Below are positions 14,267-14,943 of a DNA stretch of 14,943 nt, in pieces. The translations under genes and the position numbers were made by a program. Position 1 is the first letter of the stretch. Each line of letters starts with the position of its first letter. Source of the DNA: Oscillospiraceae bacterium. Lineage in GTDB: Bacteria > Bacillota > Clostridia > Oscillospirales > UBA644. The notes under the pieces were generated by a model. That model saw nothing but the letters and a program-made list of their open reading frames with translations. It was not told the DNA's origin and searched no databases. Location of the stretch: contig SVMP01000039.1 of the NCBI GenBank assembly GCA_015067385.1, forward strand, positions 1 through 14,943, read 5' to 3'.

Positions 14267-14943
14267 ATGGAATACCGTATTGAACATGACTCAATGGGAG
14301 AAGTAAAGGTTCCCGCTGACCGTCTTTGGGCGGCTCAGACACAAAGAAGCCATGAGAACTTTGAAATCGGTGTAGGTATCGAAACAATGCCCGCCGAGAT
14401 CATTCACGCTTTCGGGGTGCTCAAGAAAGCAGCCGCTGTAACAAACAACGCACTTCGCCCCGAGAAAATGACAAAAGAAAAGCTTGATGCAATTGCACAG
14501 GCTTGCGACGAGGTTATGGCCGGAGCACTTAACGACCACTTTCCTCTTGTTGTTTGGCAGACCGGTTCCGGTACCCAGTCGAACATGAACACAAATGAAG
14601 TTATTGCGAACAGAGGAAATCAGATCCTCGGCAAAAAACTTCTTCACCCCAACGATGACGTTAACATGAGCCAGTCATCCAACGACACATTCCCGACAGC
14701 TATGCATATTGCGGCTGTTCTCATACTTGAAGATAAACTCATTCCCGCAGCTCAGACCCTTATTGAAACATTTAAGCGTCTCGAAGCAGAAAACGAAGGC
14801 ATCGTTAAGAGCGGCAGAACACATCTTCAGGATGCAACACCCATAAAATTCAGCCAGGAAATCAGCGGTTGGAGATCCAGTCTTGAAAGAGATGTTGAAC
14901 TCATCAAACGCGCTATCGAACCTCTCCACGAACTCGCACTCGG
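14267..14943 (+). CDS. fumC: Fumarate hydratase, class II (3' end outside the window)
   Basis: The first 225 residues of class II fumarase, which reversibly converts malate to fumarate as an iron-free homotetramer. It starts in the conserved way (EHDSMGEVKVPADRLWAAQ; compare KDSMGAIDVPADKLWGAQ in E. coli FumC). It also carries TGSGTQSNMNTNEV (99-112), SSNDTFPTAMH (137-147) and SGRTHLQDATPI (182-193), with His186 as the equivalent of the active-site His188. The GSxxMPxKxN signature lies beyond the window. An ATG at 14267 is the only suitable start; the best AAAGGA sequence is 16 nt away, so the ribosome site is weak. The gene follows the dehydrogenase by 59 nt with no terminator and is probably co-transcribed. 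Aspartase is the closest alternative family, but the N-terminal sequence is fumarase-like. Confidence 0.95.
   Translation, partial: MEYRIEHDSMGEVKVPADRLWAAQTQRSHENFEIGVGIETMPAEIIHAFGVLKKAAAVTNNALRPEKMTKEKLDAIAQACDEVMAGALNDHFPLVVWQTGSGTQSNMNTNEVIANRGNQILGKKLLHPNDDVNMSQSSNDTFPTAMHIAAVLILEDKLIPAAQTLIETFKRLEAENEGIVKSGRTHLQDATPIKFSQEISGWRSSLERDVELIKRAIEPLHELAL

Overview
The window looks like a chromosomal segment of a low-to-moderate GC, endospore-forming Clostridia-type Firmicute, probably near the Ruminococcaceae/Oscillospiraceae. This rests on strong AGGAGG-type ribosome sites, near-consensus sigma-A promoters, lipoprotein signal peptides, dipicolinate synthase genes (a spore trait) and the overall style of the proteins. 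The taxon is an inference; there is no rRNA or other marker here. I see no tRNA, rRNA, CRISPR array, insertion sequence or phage gene.

Bases 1-5690 hold a tandem array of four paralogous extracellular solute-binding lipoproteins, the first cut by the window edge. No ABC permease or ATPase gene lies among them. Each copy ends in its own hairpin terminator. Copies 3 and 4 each have an identical perfect sigma-A promoter (TTGACA, 17 bp, TATAAT). The stretch joining copies 2/3 and the stretch joining copies 3/4 are about 97% identical over 354 bp with an exact 1575-bp offset, while the gene bodies differ much more. That pattern points to recent unequal crossing-over or gene conversion.

Bases 5705-7161 (minus strand) hold the dipicolinate synthase pair dpaA-dpaB, joined by an ATGA overlap. 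Divergent from it, 7466-10084 encodes a P-type Ca2+-transporting ATPase that starts at TTG. Dipicolinate and Ca2+ accumulate together in the spore core, so this adjacency may be functional. The shared 304-bp gap carries an 18-bp near-perfect palindrome.

On the minus strand, 10147-10518 encodes a two-repeat DUF1508 (YegP-type) protein and 10579-11979 a PurF-family protein. The PurF homologue has the PRPP loop and the probable Fe-S cysteines but lacks the Cys nucleophile and other glutaminase motifs, so it is probably not an ordinary amidophosphoribosyltransferase. Divergent from it is thpR (RNA 2',3'-cyclic phosphodiesterase).

Bases 12894-14943 hold a two-promoter transcription unit with a long structured leader. 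It encodes an LDH/MDH-family dehydrogenase followed by a class II fumarase that runs off the window. The dehydrogenase has Arg at the substrate-specificity position and a GIARKPG loop like that of malate dehydrogenases. Together the two would interconvert oxaloacetate, malate and fumarate.

The best candidates for something under-described are the glutaminase-less PurF homologue, the transporter-less binding-protein array, the dehydrogenase leader with alternative hairpins, and the DPA/Ca2+-pump gene pairing.
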